Assembly: GCF_947495705.1 (NCBI RefSeq)
Contig: NZ_CANLZR010000002.1
Span: forward strand, 248,001 to 312,000
Direction: 5' to 3'
Length of the DNA stretch: 64,000 bases
DNA from: an uncultured Phycicoccus sp.
GTDB taxonomy: Bacteria; Actinomycetota; Actinomycetes; Actinomycetales; Dermatophilaceae
Within the stretch, counting starts at the first letter, position 1. Each line of letters opens with the position of its first letter. A program made the position numbers and the translations under genes. Below are positions 1 through 9,220 of this stretch, piece after piece. The notes beneath the pieces were generated by a model. That model worked only from the letters and a program-made list of their open reading frames with translations. It had not been told where the DNA came from and searched no databases.

Positions 1-764
<764 letters not shown>

Positions 765-765
<1 letters not shown>

Positions 766-2054
766 TGACCCTGACGACCCGCGCCGCGGCGCTGCTCCTG
801 CTCGGCCTCGTCCCGGTCGTGCTGCGGCCGGCGGCGTCGACCGTGTGGGTCTGGCTGCTCGTCTGGCTCGTGCTCGTCGGCCTCGACCTCGCGCTCGCCG
901 CCGCTCCGGGCGGCCTGCGGCTGACCCGGGAGGGCGAGACCCAGGTGCGGCTCGGGGAGTCGCTGTCCACCAGCATCATCGTGGAGAACACCGGCCGCCG
1001 GACCGCCCGCGGCGTGGTGCGCGACGGGTGGCCCCCGTCGGCGGGGTCCCGGCCCGGACGGCACCCGGTCTCCGTGCCGCCGGGCGAGCGGCGCCGGGTC
1101 ACCACCACGCTCGTACCGACCCGCCGGGGCGACCGGCGCGCCGACCGCGTGACGGTCCGCCTGGCCGGGCCGCTCGGCCTCGCCGCGCGCCAGCGCTCGG
1201 TCGAGGTGCCGGGGCGGGTCCGGGTCCTGCACGCCTTCCCGTCGCGCAAGCACCTGCCGAGCCGGCTCGCGGTGCTCCGCGAGCTCGACGGCCGGGCGGC
1301 GGTGCGCACGCGCGGGCAGGGCACCGAGTTCGACAGCCTGCGCGACTACGTCGAGGGCGACGACGTCCGGTCCATCGACTGGCGTGCCACGGCCCGGCGC
1401 CGCAACCTCGTCGTGCGGACCTGGCAGCCCGAGCAGCACCGGCGCATCGTCATCGTCATCGACACCGGGCGCACGAGCGCCGGACGGGTGGGCGACGCGC
1501 CCCGGCTCGACGCGGCGATGGACGCCGCCCTCCTCCTCACCGCGCTCGCGGGGCACGCGCGCGACCGAGTGCAGGTCGTCGCGGGCGACCGGCGGGTACG
1601 GGCCCGGGTCACCGGCGCCGACCGCGCGGCGCTGCTGCACGACGTCATCAGCACGCTGGCGCCCGTCGATCCGCAGGTCGTCGAGACCGACTGGGGGGTG
1701 CTGGCCGCCGAGGTGACCCGGTCGACCCATCGGTCGCTCGTGGTCCTGCTCACCCCGCTCGAGCCGGCCGCCGTCGAAGAAGGGCTGCTGCCCGTGCTGC
1801 CGGCCCTCGTCAACCACCACCGGGTCGTCGTCGCATCGGTGGCCGACCCCGCGCTGGACGCGATGCGCGCCGCCCGGGACGGGTCCACGCAGGTCTGGGG
1901 TGCCGCCGCGGCCGAGCGGACCCTCGCCCTGCGCGGCGCCGCCGCCGAGGCCCTCGGCCGGCTCGGCGTCGACGTCCTCGACGCACCACCGGACGAGCTG
2001 CCGGTGCGGCTGGCCGACCACTACCTGGCGCTCAAGCGCCAGGGCCTCCTCTGA
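765..2054 (+). CDS. DUF58 domain membrane protein
   Basis: This 429-residue protein starts with two hydrophobic segments (about residues 5-45), followed by a beta-rich region and the DUF58 signature around EGDDVRSIDWRATARRRNL (about residues 198-216). After that comes a von Willebrand A-like domain with a DTGRTSAG segment in place of the metal-binding motif. DUF58 proteins are thought to work with MoxR ATPases in assembly or activation of envelope or metal-dependent complexes; that is family knowledge, not shown here. ATG at 765 is chosen because it overlaps the MoxR stop. The frame stays open upstream to 597, but that stretch is only an antiparallel reading of moxR. Confidence 0.9.
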
Positions 2055-2081
2055 GCGAACTCCCGCTCCTCGCAGTCGAAC

Positions 2082-2129
2082 GACGAGAACATGCCGCGGG
2101 CCCTGGAGCAAACACGGCACGTTCTCGTC
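2082..2129. terminator. Hairpin between convergent genes
   Basis: Two 15-base arms, GACGAGAACATGCCG and CGGCACGTTCTCGTC, are complementary with one mismatch and an 18-base loop. It lies between the ends of the DUF58 gene and the SpoIIM-like gene, so it probably terminates transcription from both sides. There is no T-run. Confidence 0.6.
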
Positions 2130-2173
2130 TCTCGACCGGGGTGGCCGCATGGTCACCGCTCGGCGAAGACTGC

Positions 2174-3169
2174 TCAGCCGGCGACCGGCAGGGTGTCGCC
2201 GACGTCGCGCACCGTGAGGTCCCCGGTGGCGCCCCGCGCGGCAGCGGCCCGCCCGACGACGAAGACGTAGAGCAGGAAGGCGGTCTCGGCGACGACGCCG
2301 ATGCCGATGCGGGCCCAGGTCGGCAGCCCCGACGGGGTGACGAAGCCCTCGATGACGCCGCTGACGAAGAGGACGGCGACGAGGCCGAGCGCGACCGCGA
2401 CGGCCGAGCGGAACTCCCGGGCCAGCGACTGCCCGCGCGGCAGCGGCCCGGGGCTGACCCAGGACCAGAAGATCCGCAGCCCCACGGCGCCGGCGACGAA
2501 GATGGCGGTGAGCTCGAGCAGCCCGTGCGGCAGGATCAGCCCGAAGAACAGCCCGGTCCGGTCGTGGTAGGCCATGAGCGCGCCCGCGATCCCGACGTTG
2601 AGGACGTTCGTCGCCAGGACGTAGACGACCGGCAGCCCGAGGATCCCGAACGCGATGACCTGGGCCGACACCCACGCGTTGTTCGTCCACACCAGGCCGG
2701 TGAAGTCGAGGTGGGCGTACTCGGAGTAGTACTGCTCGAAGTCGGTGCCGACGAAGGACTCGATCTGGGCGGGCGACATCACCGACGTCCACACCTGGGG
2801 GTGCCGGTAGGCGTACCACCCCACAGCGAACGCGATGGCGACGTTGGCCAGGGCCGTCGTGACCCACCACCACCGGAGCCGGTAGAGCGCGGCGGGGAAG
2901 GTCGTCGTGAAGAACGCGCCCAGCGCCGCCCAGGTGCCGGTGCGCTTCCCGGCGGTGGCCAGCCGGGCTCGGGACAGCACGGAGGACAGGTGCGCGACGA
3001 CCGCCGGGTCGGGGCTGGCCGAGCGGACGACCGACAGGTGGGTCGAGACGCGCTGGTAGAGGTCGAGGAGCTCGTCGGCCTCGGCGCCGGTGAGGTGGCG
3101 GCGCCCGACGAGCTGCTCGAGCCGGTGCCACTGCGCGTGGTGCGCGGCGACGTACGCATCGAGGTCCAC
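2174..3169 (-). CDS. Stage II sporulation protein M-like integral membrane protein
   Basis: A 331-residue protein with a soluble N-terminal helical part (residues 1-95, with an RRHLTGAEADELLDLYQR segment) and about six hydrophobic segments after residue 100. The segment order and the IPHGLLE-like stretch (ILPHGLLELTAIFVAG) match the SpoIIM family. In Bacillus SpoIIM takes part in engulfment; in non-sporulating actinobacteria the family sits beside RDD, MoxR and DUF58 genes with unknown role. That is the context here: MoxR and DUF58 on one side and the divergent RDD gene on the other. GTG at 3169 lies 6 nt after a TAGGCT -10 box, pointing to a leaderless transcript. Confidence 0.88.
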   Translation of the reverse strand: MDLDAYVAAHHAQWHRLEQLVGRRHLTGAEADELLDLYQRVSTHLSVVRSASPDPAVVAHLSSVLSRARLATAGKRTGTWAALGAFFTTTFPAALYRLRWWWVTTALANVAIAFAVGWYAYRHPQVWTSVMSPAQIESFVGTDFEQYYSEYAHLDFTGLVWTNNAWVSAQVIAFGILGLPVVYVLATNVLNVGIAGALMAYHDRTGLFFGLILPHGLLELTAIFVAGAVGLRIFWSWVSPGPLPRGQSLAREFRSAVAVALGLVAVLFVSGVIEGFVTPSGLPTWARIGIGVVAETAFLLYVFVVGRAAAARGATGDLTVRDVGDTLPVAG

Positions 3170-3170
3170 G

Positions 3171-3216
3171 CGGTCAGCCTAGGTGACCGGTCCGGGCCGG
3201 CGACGCCGGTTAGCCT
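3171..3216. promoter_or_regulatory. Divergent leaderless promoters with an inverted repeat
   Basis: A minus-strand -10 box TAGGCT (3176-3181) lies 6 nt before the SpoIIM GTG, and a plus-strand -10 box TAGCCT (3211-3216) lies 6 nt before the RDD GTG. Between and around them, CGGTCA (3171-3176) and TGACCG (3184-3189) form an inverted repeat centred on CCTAGG, a candidate operator that overlaps the SpoIIM start-site region. Confidence 0.55.
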
Positions 3217-3222
3217 GTCCCC

Positions 3223-4056
3223 GTGGACGAGAGCGGCAGCCGCGGGACCGGGTACCGGGCGTACGCCGCCGAGGACGTCGTCACGGGCGAGGGCGTCGCC
3301 GTCGAGCTGCCCGTGGCGAGCACGATGCACCGCGCGGCCAGCGGGATCATCGACCTCGCCGTCGCCGTCGCCCTCCTCATCGGCATGATCTGGGGGCTCG
3401 GCGTGCTCGTCGCCGACACCTCCAACGCCGTCGCCACCGCCGTCACCCTCGTCGGGGTCGTCGCGGTCACGGTCGCCTTCCCGGCCACCGTCGAGACCCT
3501 GACCCGGGGGCGCACCCTCGGCAAGCTCGCGCTCGGCCTGCGCGTCGTGCGCGACGACGGCGGCCCCATCACGGCGCGGCACGCCATCGCGCGGGCGCTC
3601 GTCGGGTTCGTCGAGATCTACCTCCTGTCGGGCATCGCGCCGCTCGTGTCGTCCATCGTCAACCCCCGGTGCAAGCGGCTCGGCGACCTGGCGGCAGGGA
3701 CCTACGTCGTCACCCAGCGCTCGAAGCTGCGCCTGCAGCCGCCCCCGCAGATGCCCGCCCCGCTCGAGGCCTGGGCGCGCTCGGCCGACGTCGCGGCCCT
3801 GCCGTCGGGGCTCACCGTGGCCGTCCGCCAGTTCCTGGCCCGCGCCGGAGCCCTGACCCCCGAGTCCCGCGAGCCGATCGGCCGGCAGCTGCTGGGCGAG
3901 GTGCTCCGCTACGTCGCACCGGCGCCGCCGCCGGGCTTCCACGGCGAGTACGTCCTCGCGGCCGTCATCGCCGAGCGTCGGCGCCGCGACACCGAGCGGC
4001 TCGGCCGCGAGCAGGCGCTGCGGCACCGGGTCGTCGGCGCCGACCCGTTGGGCTGA
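3223..4056 (+). CDS. RDD family membrane protein
   Basis: The 277-residue product has an N-terminal soluble stretch with ASTMHRAASGIIDLAVAVAL, an RDD-like start of the first membrane helix, then two more hydrophobic segments and a conserved TLGKLALGLRVVRDDGG loop (about residues 98-114). RDD proteins are small membrane proteins; some have been tied to ion antiport, most have no known role. The 100-residue C-terminal tail is soluble and ends with basic residues. It is divergent from the SpoIIM-like gene, a common pairing in actinobacteria. The GTG start is supported by the leaderless -10 box 6 nt upstream. Confidence 0.87.
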   Translation: MDESGSRGTGYRAYAAEDVVTGEGVAVELPVASTMHRAASGIIDLAVAVALLIGMIWGLGVLVADTSNAVATAVTLVGVVAVTVAFPATVETLTRGRTLGKLALGLRVVRDDGGPITARHAIARALVGFVEIYLLSGIAPLVSSIVNPRCKRLGDLAAGTYVVTQRSKLRLQPPPQMPAPLEAWARSADVAALPSGLTVAVRQFLARAGALTPESREPIGRQLLGEVLRYVAPAPPPGFHGEYVLAAVIAERRRRDTERLGREQALRHRVVGADPLG

Positions 4057-4066
4057 GCTGCGAGGG

Positions 4067-5173
4067 TCAGCGCGCCGACCCGAGCGCGGCGTAGCCGGGC
4101 TTGACGACGTGCTCGATGAGCTCGAGGCGCTCGTCGAAGGGCAGGAACGCCGACTTCATCGCGTTGATCGTGGCCCAGCGCAGGTCCTCGAGGGTCCAGC
4201 CCGCCTCGTCGACGAGCAGCTGCATCTCGCGCGACATCGACGTGCCGCTCATGAGCCGGTTGTCGGTGTTGACCGTCACCCGGAAGCGCAGGTCCTTGAG
4301 CAGCGTGATCGGGTGCGTCGCGACGGATTCGGCCGCCCCGGTCTGGATGTTCGAGCTCGGGCACATCTCGAGCGGGATGCGGCGGTCGCGCACGTACGCC
4401 GCGAGCAGGCCGAGGGTGGTCTCGCCGTCGTCGCCGACGGTGATGTCGTCGACGATCCGGACCCCGTGGCCGAGCCGCTCGGCGCCGCACCACTGCAGCG
4501 CCTCCCAGATGCTCGGCAGGCCGAAGGCCTCCCCGGCGTGGATCGTGAAGTGCGCGTTCTCGCGCTGGAGGTACTCGAAGGCGTCGAGGTGCCGGGTGGG
4601 CGGGAACCCCGCCTCGGCCCCGGCGATGTCGAAGCCGCCGACGCCCCGGTCGCGGTAGGCGACCATGAGCTCGGCGATCTCGCGGCCGTTGGCGGCATGC
4701 CGCATCGCCGTGAGCAGCGCCCTCATCCGGATCGGGGTGCCCGCGGCGGCCGCCTCCTGCTCGCCTTCCCGGAAGCCGGCGAGGACGGCCTCGACGACCT
4801 GCGGCAGCGACAGGCCACCCTCCACGTGCAGCTCGGGGGCGAACCGGGACTCGGCGTACACGACGCCGTCGGCCGCGAGGTCGAGCGCACACTCGCGTGC
4901 GACCCGGGTCAGCTGCTCCGCGGTCTGCATGACCGCGACGGTGTGCGAGAAGGTCTCGAGGTAGCGCTCGAGGGAGCCGGAGTCCGCGGCGTCGCGGAAC
5001 CAGGTGCCGAGCGCCTCCGGGTCGGTGGTCGGCAGCGCGTCGTAGCCCGAGGCCTCGGCGAGCTCGACGACGGTGGCCGGACGCAGCCCGCCGTCGAGGT
5101 GGTCGTGCAGCAGCGCCTTCGGGGCGCGGGCGACGACGGAGGCGGGCACGGCAGAGGTGGAGGCGGGAGGCAC
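4067..5173 (-). CDS. add: Adenosine deaminase
   Basis: The 368-residue protein converts adenosine and deoxyadenosine to (deoxy)inosine in the cytosol, feeding purine salvage. Seen in the sequence: the zinc-binding start [14 protein letters not shown] (HxH form, residues 19-32), the substrate loop with [18 protein letters not shown] (about 210-227), RLGHGVRI (about 233-240), and [13 protein letters not shown] near 270, then [18 protein letters not shown] with the zinc-binding Asp. Length is normal for the family. It is the last gene of the minus-strand nucleoside group, next to deoA and cdd. The GTG start lies 6 nt after TAGGGT. Confidence 0.96.
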   Translation of the reverse strand: MPPASTSAVPASVVARAPKALLHDHLDGGLRPATVVELAEASGYDALPTTDPEALGTWFRDAADSGSLERYLETFSHTVAVMQTAEQLTRVARECALDLAADGVVYAESRFAPELHVEGGLSLPQVVEAVLAGFREGEQEAAAAGTPIRMRALLTAMRHAANGREIAELMVAYRDRGVGGFDIAGAEAGFPPTRHLDAFEYLQRENAHFTIHAGEAFGLPSIWEALQWCGAERLGHGVRIVDDITVGDDGETTLGLLAAYVRDRRIPLEMCPSSNIQTGAAESVATHPITLLKDLRFRVTVNTDNRLMSGTSMSREMQLLVDEAGWTLEDLRWATINAMKSAFLPFDERLELIEHVVKPGYAALGSAR

Positions 5174-5179
5174 GGCCTC

Positions 5180-5185
5180 ACCCTA
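5180..5185 (-). promoter_or_regulatory. -10 box of add (leaderless)
   Basis: TAGGGT on the minus strand lies 6 nt upstream of the add GTG, so the transcript probably begins at or very near the start codon. No good -35 match is seen. Confidence 0.45.
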
Positions 5186-5223
5186 GTGCGACCGCGCCTC
5201 CCCCCGGCCCCACCCCGACCGGC

Positions 5224-5472
5224 TCAGGCCGTGACGGGGACCGGGTGGATCTCGTCGTACGGGTGGCCGGCCCGCTCGTGGATCCGCTGGACGGCTTCGG
5301 CCGACGGACCCTCGGACAGGCAGTAGGCGACCCCTGACTCCGGGTCCGCCCAGGCGTGCTTGAAGACGACGCCTTCCTCGGACTGGATGGCGACGTCGGC
5401 GGCGTGGGCCTCTCTCAGCCCCTCCGGCGTGATCCCGACCATTCCGTGATGGACATCCATGAACTCCGGCAT
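5224..5472 (-). CDS. DUF4242 / SCO4226-like small protein
   Basis: An 82-residue soluble protein beginning MPEFMDVHHGMVGITPEGL, with VVFKHAWADPESGVAYCLSEG in the middle and VQRIHERAGHPYDEIHPV near the end. This pattern fits the DUF4242 family; its Streptomyces member SCO4226 was described as a nickel-binding protein. His residues at the HH pair, HAW and HPYDEIHP would suit metal binding. The upstream in-frame ATG at 5544 is less likely because MPEFMDVHHG is the family N-terminus. It lies between add and deoA, but nothing shows a link to nucleosides. Confidence 0.85.
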   Translation of the reverse strand: MPEFMDVHHGMVGITPEGLREAHAADVAIQSEEGVVFKHAWADPESGVAYCLSEGPSAEAVQRIHERAGHPYDEIHPVPVTA

Positions 5473-5560
5473 TGGGTTCCTTCCACAGACCCCGCCGACC
5501 GGCGAGGACTCCTCGACCGTAGGCCGCAGGATCACCCCCGGCAATGGGCCGGTCGAGCCA

Positions 5561-6844
5561 CTAGGCGATGCGGTCGAGCACGACGGAGGTCGCCTCGGGC
5601 TCCGTCCCGCCGATCTCGATGCCGCCGTCGAGGGCCTCCTCGGCGCGGGCGAACCGCTCCGGGGTGTCGGTGTGCAGGGTGAGCAGCACGTCCCCCTCCC
5701 GCACGGTGTCCCCGGGCTTCGCGTGCATCTCGACCCCGGCCCCGGCCTGCACCGGGTCCTCCTTGCGGGCGCGGCCGGCGCCGAGGCGCCAGGCCGCGAC
5801 CCCGACGGCGTAGGCGTCGAGGCGGGTGAGGACCCCGGAGGAGGTGGCCTTGACCTCCTGGGTGTGCTCGGCGACCGGCAGCGTCGCGTCGGGGTCGCCG
5901 CCCTGGGCCGCGATCATCCGGCGCCACGCGTCCATGGCGCGCCCGTCGGTGAGGGCGGCGCGCACGTCCTGGCCGCCGCGGCCGGCGGCCTCCAACATCT
6001 CCTCGGCCAGCCGGACGGTCAGCTCGACGACGTCGGCGGGCCCGCCGCCGGCGAGCACCTCGACGGACTCGCGGACCTCGAGCGCGTTGCCCGCGGTGAG
6101 CCCGAGCGGGGTCGACATGTCGGTGAGCAGCGCGACCGTCGTGACGCCGGCGTCCGTCCCGAGGGCGACCATGGTGCGGGCGAGCTCGGTGGCGTCCTCG
6201 AGGTTCTTCATGAAGGCGCCGCTGCCGACCTTGACGTCGAGGACCAGGGCGCCGGTGCCCTCGGCGATCTTCTTGCTCATGATCGAGGACGCGATGAGCG
6301 GGATGGCCTCGACGGTGCCGGTGACGTCGCGCAGCGCGTACAGCTTCTTGTCGGCAGGGGCGAGCCCGGAGCCCGCCGCGCAGATGACCGCGCCGACGTC
6401 CTCGAGCTGGCGGAGCATCGCCTCGTTCGACAGGCCCGCCTGCCAGCCGGGGATCGACTCGAGCTTGTCGAGTGTGCCGCCGGTGTGCCCGAGCCCGCGG
6501 CCCGAGAGCTGCGGCACCGCGACGTCGAACACGGCGACGAGGGGGGCCAGCGGCAGGGTGATCTTGTCGCCGACGCCGCCGGTGGAGTGCTTGTCGGCGG
6601 TCGGCCGGGACAGCGCGGAGAAGTCCATCCGCTCGCCGCTGGCGATCATCGCCGCGGTCCACGTGGCGATCTCGCGGCGGGTCATCCCGTTGAGGAGGAT
6701 CGCCATCGCCAGGGAGCTCATCTGCTCCTCGGCGACGGCCTCGCGGGTGTAGGCGTCGACGACCCAGCGGATCTGCTCGTCGGTCAGCTCGTGGCGGTCG
6801 CGCTTGGCGATGATGACGTCGACGGCGTCGAAGGCTTCGCTCAT
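5561..6844 (-). CDS. deoA: Thymidine phosphorylase
   Basis: A 427-residue member of the pyrimidine nucleoside phosphorylase family: it cleaves thymidine or deoxyuridine with phosphate to the free base and deoxyribose 1-phosphate. Visible motifs are SSLAMAILLNGMTRREI, the phosphate-binding KHSTGGVGDKITLPLAPLV (about residues 81-99), GRGLGHTGGTLDKLE and the KKIAEGTGALVLDVKVGSGAF stretch; the C-terminal PYNP domain with SGVLTRLDAYAVG is complete. Start ATG at 6844 gives the usual MSEAFDAVDVI beginning. It is downstream of cdd and repeat copy 1 lies in the gap. It would supply free thymine and uracil from nucleosides. Confidence 0.96.
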   Translation of the reverse strand: MSEAFDAVDVIIAKRDRHELTDEQIRWVVDAYTREAVAEEQMSSLAMAILLNGMTRREIATWTAAMIASGERMDFSALSRPTADKHSTGGVGDKITLPLAPLVAVFDVAVPQLSGRGLGHTGGTLDKLESIPGWQAGLSNEAMLRQLEDVGAVICAAGSGLAPADKKLYALRDVTGTVEAIPLIASSIMSKKIAEGTGALVLDVKVGSGAFMKNLEDATELARTMVALGTDAGVTTVALLTDMSTPLGLTAGNALEVRESVEVLAGGGPADVVELTVRLAEEMLEAAGRGGQDVRAALTDGRAMDAWRRMIAAQGGDPDATLPVAEHTQEVKATSSGVLTRLDAYAVGVAAWRLGAGRARKEDPVQAGAGVEMHAKPGDTVREGDVLLTLHTDTPERFARAEEALDGGIEIGGTEPEATSVVLDRIA

Positions 6845-6870
6845 CCGGACATCATGGCAGCCCCCGCGTT

Positions 6871-6938
6871 CCCCACTTTTCAGGCCCACAGCCGGGTACG
6901 CAGCGCGTGTCGCGCGGACGCCGGCCTGAAAAGTCGGG
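6871..6938. repeat. Intergenic inverted repeat, copy 1 of 3
   Basis: Left arm CCCCACTTTTCAGGCC and right arm GGCCTGAAAAGTCGGG are complementary except for one base. The 36-base middle has GCGCGGACGCC close to the right arm, as in copies 2 and 3. It lies between the cdd stop and the deoA start, directly after the 3' end of cdd. Confidence 0.8.
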
Positions 6939-6941
6939 AAA

Positions 6942-7346
6942 TCAGGGGCGGCGGGTCTCGAGGTCGTTAGGGCCGAACGCCTGCGGCAGCATCTCGCGCA
7001 TCGTCCGGACCCCCTCGGGGGTCTGCAGCAGCGTGTCAGGAGTGCCGTTCTCCCACAACAGCTGCCGGCACCGGCCGCACGGCATCAGGGTGTCGCCCCG
7101 GCCGTCGACGCAGTACACGGCGACGAGCCGGCCGCCGCCGGTGGCGTGCAGCTGCGAGACCATGCCGCACTCGGCGCAGAGGGTGACCCCGTACCCCGCG
7201 TTCTCGACGTTGCACCCCGAGACGACCCGGCCGTCGTCGACGAGCCCCGCGACCCCGACGGGGAAGTCGCTGTAGGGGCAGTACGCGTGCTCGGTCATCC
7301 GGACGGCCTCGGCGTGCAGGGCGTCCCAGTCGATGTCGGCGCTCAT
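6942..7346 (-). CDS. cdd: Cytidine deaminase
   Basis: The 134-residue zinc enzyme deaminates cytidine and deoxycytidine to uridine and deoxyuridine. Zinc and catalytic residues are visible: CNVENAGYGVTLCAEC (the first Cys-x-x-Glu region, residues 45-60) and MPCGRCRQLLWE (residues 88-99). Normal length for the tetrameric class. The ATG at 7346 overlaps the end of the upstream M20 gene by four bases, so both are co-transcribed. With deoA it forms a salvage step: cytidine to uridine to base. Confidence 0.95.
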   Translation of the reverse strand: MSADIDWDALHAEAVRMTEHAYCPYSDFPVGVAGLVDDGRVVSGCNVENAGYGVTLCAECGMVSQLHATGGGRLVAVYCVDGRGDTLMPCGRCRQLLWENGTPDTLLQTPEGVRTMREMLPQAFGPNDLETRRP

Positions 7347-8563
7347 GCGGTGTCCTCCGGGGGTGCGGTGCGGCGGGCGTCGAGGCCGCGGACGACGGCG
7401 ACGGACGCGAGAAGACGGGCCCCGAGGGCGACGGAACGCTCGTCGACGACGAGGTCGCCCTGGTGCAGGTCGTACGTCGGGCCCCCGGGGGTCCGGGTGC
7501 CGAGGCGGGCCATCGCCCCGGTGCAGTGCGCGAGGTACCACGAGAAGTCCTCGCCGCCCAGGGACTGCGCCGTCTGGACGGGCGCGACCCGGCTCGCGAG
7601 TGCCGCCCGACGCAGCGCGGAGATCCCGTCGCCGGTGTTGACGACCGGCGGGACCCCCTTGAGGCGCTCCACCTTCGCCTGCACCCCGTAGGGCTGGACG
7701 ACGCCGTGGACGATCTCCTCCAGGAGCGGCCCGACCGTCAGCCACGACTCGGCGTCGAGCATCCGCAGCGTGCCGCGGCACTCCCCCGTGGACGGGATGA
7801 CGTTGGCGACCCGGCCGGCGCCGACCATCCCCCACACCAGCGCCGCGCCGGTGCGCGGGTCGAGCCGTCGGCCCAGGACGGCCGGGACGTCGGTGACGAC
7901 CTTGGCCAGCGCGTAGACGAGGTCCTCGGTGAGCTGGGGGCGCGAGGTGTGGCCGCCGCGCCCGTGCAGGGTCACCGCGATCTGGTCGGCCGCGGCCGTC
8001 AGCGCGCCCTCACGCAGCCCGACCTCGCCGACGTCGATGCTCGGGTCGCAGTGGACGGCGAAGATGCTGTCGACGTCCTCGAGGGCGCCCGCCGCGATGG
8101 CGTCGATGGCACCGCCGGGCATGACCTCCTCGGCCGCCTGGAAGATGGCGCGCACGGCGATGCCCCGCTCGGCGAGGGACTCCTCGACCGCGTGCAGCGC
8201 GATGACGGCTCCGACGAGGGCGGCCGTGTGCACGTCGTGCCCGCACGCGTGGCACACCCCGGGGTTCTTCGAGCCGTAGCGCAGCCCGGAGCGCTCGCGC
8301 ACCGGCAGCGCGTCCATGTCGGCGCGCAGGGCGACCCGGTACTGCGGCTCGGGGGCGCCGACATCGGCGACGACACCGGTGCCGGGGAGCCGCCGGACGG
8401 CCACGCCGGCGTCCGCCAGGCGTCGGGCCACCGACTCGGTCGTGCGCGTCTCCTCGCGGGACAGCTCGGGATGGGCGTGGAAGTCCCGCCGGAGGTCGAT
8501 GAGCTCGGGTGACAGCGAGGTGATGCGCTCGCCGAGGGCGGCGAGGAGGGCATCATCGTTCAT
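7343..8563 (-). CDS. M20 family metal-dependent amidohydrolase
   Basis: The 406-residue product is a dinuclear zinc amidohydrolase of the M20D type (hippurate hydrolase, IAA-amino acid hydrolase and N-acyl amino acid deacetylase relatives). Motifs: RRDFHAHPELSREE (residues 25-38), ALRADMDALPV (about 78-88), GVCHACGHDVHTAALVG (about 99-115), and QAAEEVMPGG near 142; the dimerization domain and a C-terminal LGGEDFSWYL with the last metal ligand follow. Substrate cannot be told. It is the first gene of the cdd-deoA group and shares the four-base overlap ATGA with cdd; TAGACT lies 10 nt upstream of its ATG. Confidence 0.9.
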   Translation of the reverse strand: MNDDALLAALGERITSLSPELIDLRRDFHAHPELSREETRTTESVARRLADAGVAVRRLPGTGVVADVGAPEPQYRVALRADMDALPVRERSGLRYGSKNPGVCHACGHDVHTAALVGAVIALHAVEESLAERGIAVRAIFQAAEEVMPGGAIDAIAAGALEDVDSIFAVHCDPSIDVGEVGLREGALTAAADQIAVTLHGRGGHTSRPQLTEDLVYALAKVVTDVPAVLGRRLDPRTGAALVWGMVGAGRVANVIPSTGECRGTLRMLDAESWLTVGPLLEEIVHGVVQPYGVQAKVERLKGVPPVVNTGDGISALRRAALASRVAPVQTAQSLGGEDFSWYLAHCTGAMARLGTRTPGGPTYDLHQGDLVVDERSVALGARLLASVAVVRGLDARRTAPPEDTA

Positions 8564-8573
8564 GGGATCGCCG

Positions 8574-8579
8574 AGTCTA
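8574..8579 (-). promoter_or_regulatory. -10 box upstream of the M20-cdd operon
   Basis: TAGACT on the minus strand, 10 nt before the M20 amidohydrolase ATG. It is the only -10-like match in the short gap and would give a very short or absent leader. Confidence 0.4.
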
Positions 8580-8653
8580 CGCCGGACGGGCCGCCCGGCC
8601 GGGCAGGTCCGGGTTTCCGGCCGACGGCGGCACCGCCGGGCGGGGACGCGTCG

Positions 8654-9166
8654 TCAACCCCGGCGGACGGCGCCGGCCGCCCGGTCGGGCTTGTACTCCT
8701 CCCACCGCACCGCCATGGCCCCCATCTCGCGCTGGACGAACTCCAGGAACTCGACCGACAGCTGCATCCGCTCCCCGGCCCGGGTGTGGGGCCCCACCCG
8801 GTCGTGGGCGGCGGCGAGCGCCGCGACGAGCGGCCGGTACAGGGTGTCCTTCTGCACGAGGACGTCGTGCCACGCGTCGTCCTGGACGACGTACACGTCC
8901 CGCCGCGACCCCCGCGTCCGCTCCCGGCGGATCATCCGGACCTGGGCGAGGTGGCGCACCGCCCCGGAGATGGCGGCGGGGCTGATGTCGAGGACGTCGG
9001 CGAGCTGGGCCGAGGTGAGCCGGCCGTCCTCGGTGGCGAGCAGCGCCGCGAACACGCGGGCCGGCTGCACCTGCATCCCGAGGTCGGCCAGCGCGCCGCC
9101 CAGCCGCTCGACGACGTCGGCGGGGGGCAGCGCGACATCCTGCAGTCGGGGGTCGGCAGTCGTCAT
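8654..9166 (-). CDS. GbsR/MarR-type transcriptional regulator
   Basis: A 170-residue winged-helix regulator. The recognition region LTSAQLADVLDISPAAISGAVRHL (residues 50-73) is followed by a wing with RRERTRGSRRDVYVVQDD (80-97) and a helical C-terminal dimer part. This layout is typical of the GbsR/MarR-like family that controls neighbouring transporters. It is divergent from an ABC exporter and the shared 54-bp gap holds a strong palindrome, so it most likely represses both its own gene and the exporter. A TAACGT -10 box lies 7 nt before the ATG. The inducer is unknown. Confidence 0.88.
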   Translation of the reverse strand: MTTADPRLQDVALPPADVVERLGGALADLGMQVQPARVFAALLATEDGRLTSAQLADVLDISPAAISGAVRHLAQVRMIRRERTRGSRRDVYVVQDDAWHDVLVQKDTLYRPLVAALAAAHDRVGPHTRAGERMQLSVEFLEFVQREMGAMAVRWEEYKPDRAAGAVRRG

Positions 9167-9173
9167 GGGGCGA

Positions 9174-9213
9174 ACGTTACAACATTCACAATCTTGTGAA
9201 CCAGGTGTAGCGT
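9174..9213. promoter_or_regulatory. Divergent promoter with palindromic operator TTCACAA-TC-TTGTGAA
   Basis: The palindrome at 9185-9200 has perfect 7-base arms around TC. On the plus strand its first six bases, TTCACA, make a -35 box 17 nt upstream of TAGCGT (9208-9213), which is 7 nt before the exporter GTG. On the minus strand TTCACA (9195-9200) lies 15 nt upstream of TAACGT (9174-9179), before the regulator ATG. So a bound repressor would cover both -35 boxes. Confidence 0.72.
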
Positions 9214-9220
9214 CGAGGAT

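Noticed and set aside
2174-3169. Evidence for endospore formation from a SpoIIM-like gene
   Set aside because: This family is common in non-sporulating actinobacteria and no other sporulation gene is present.
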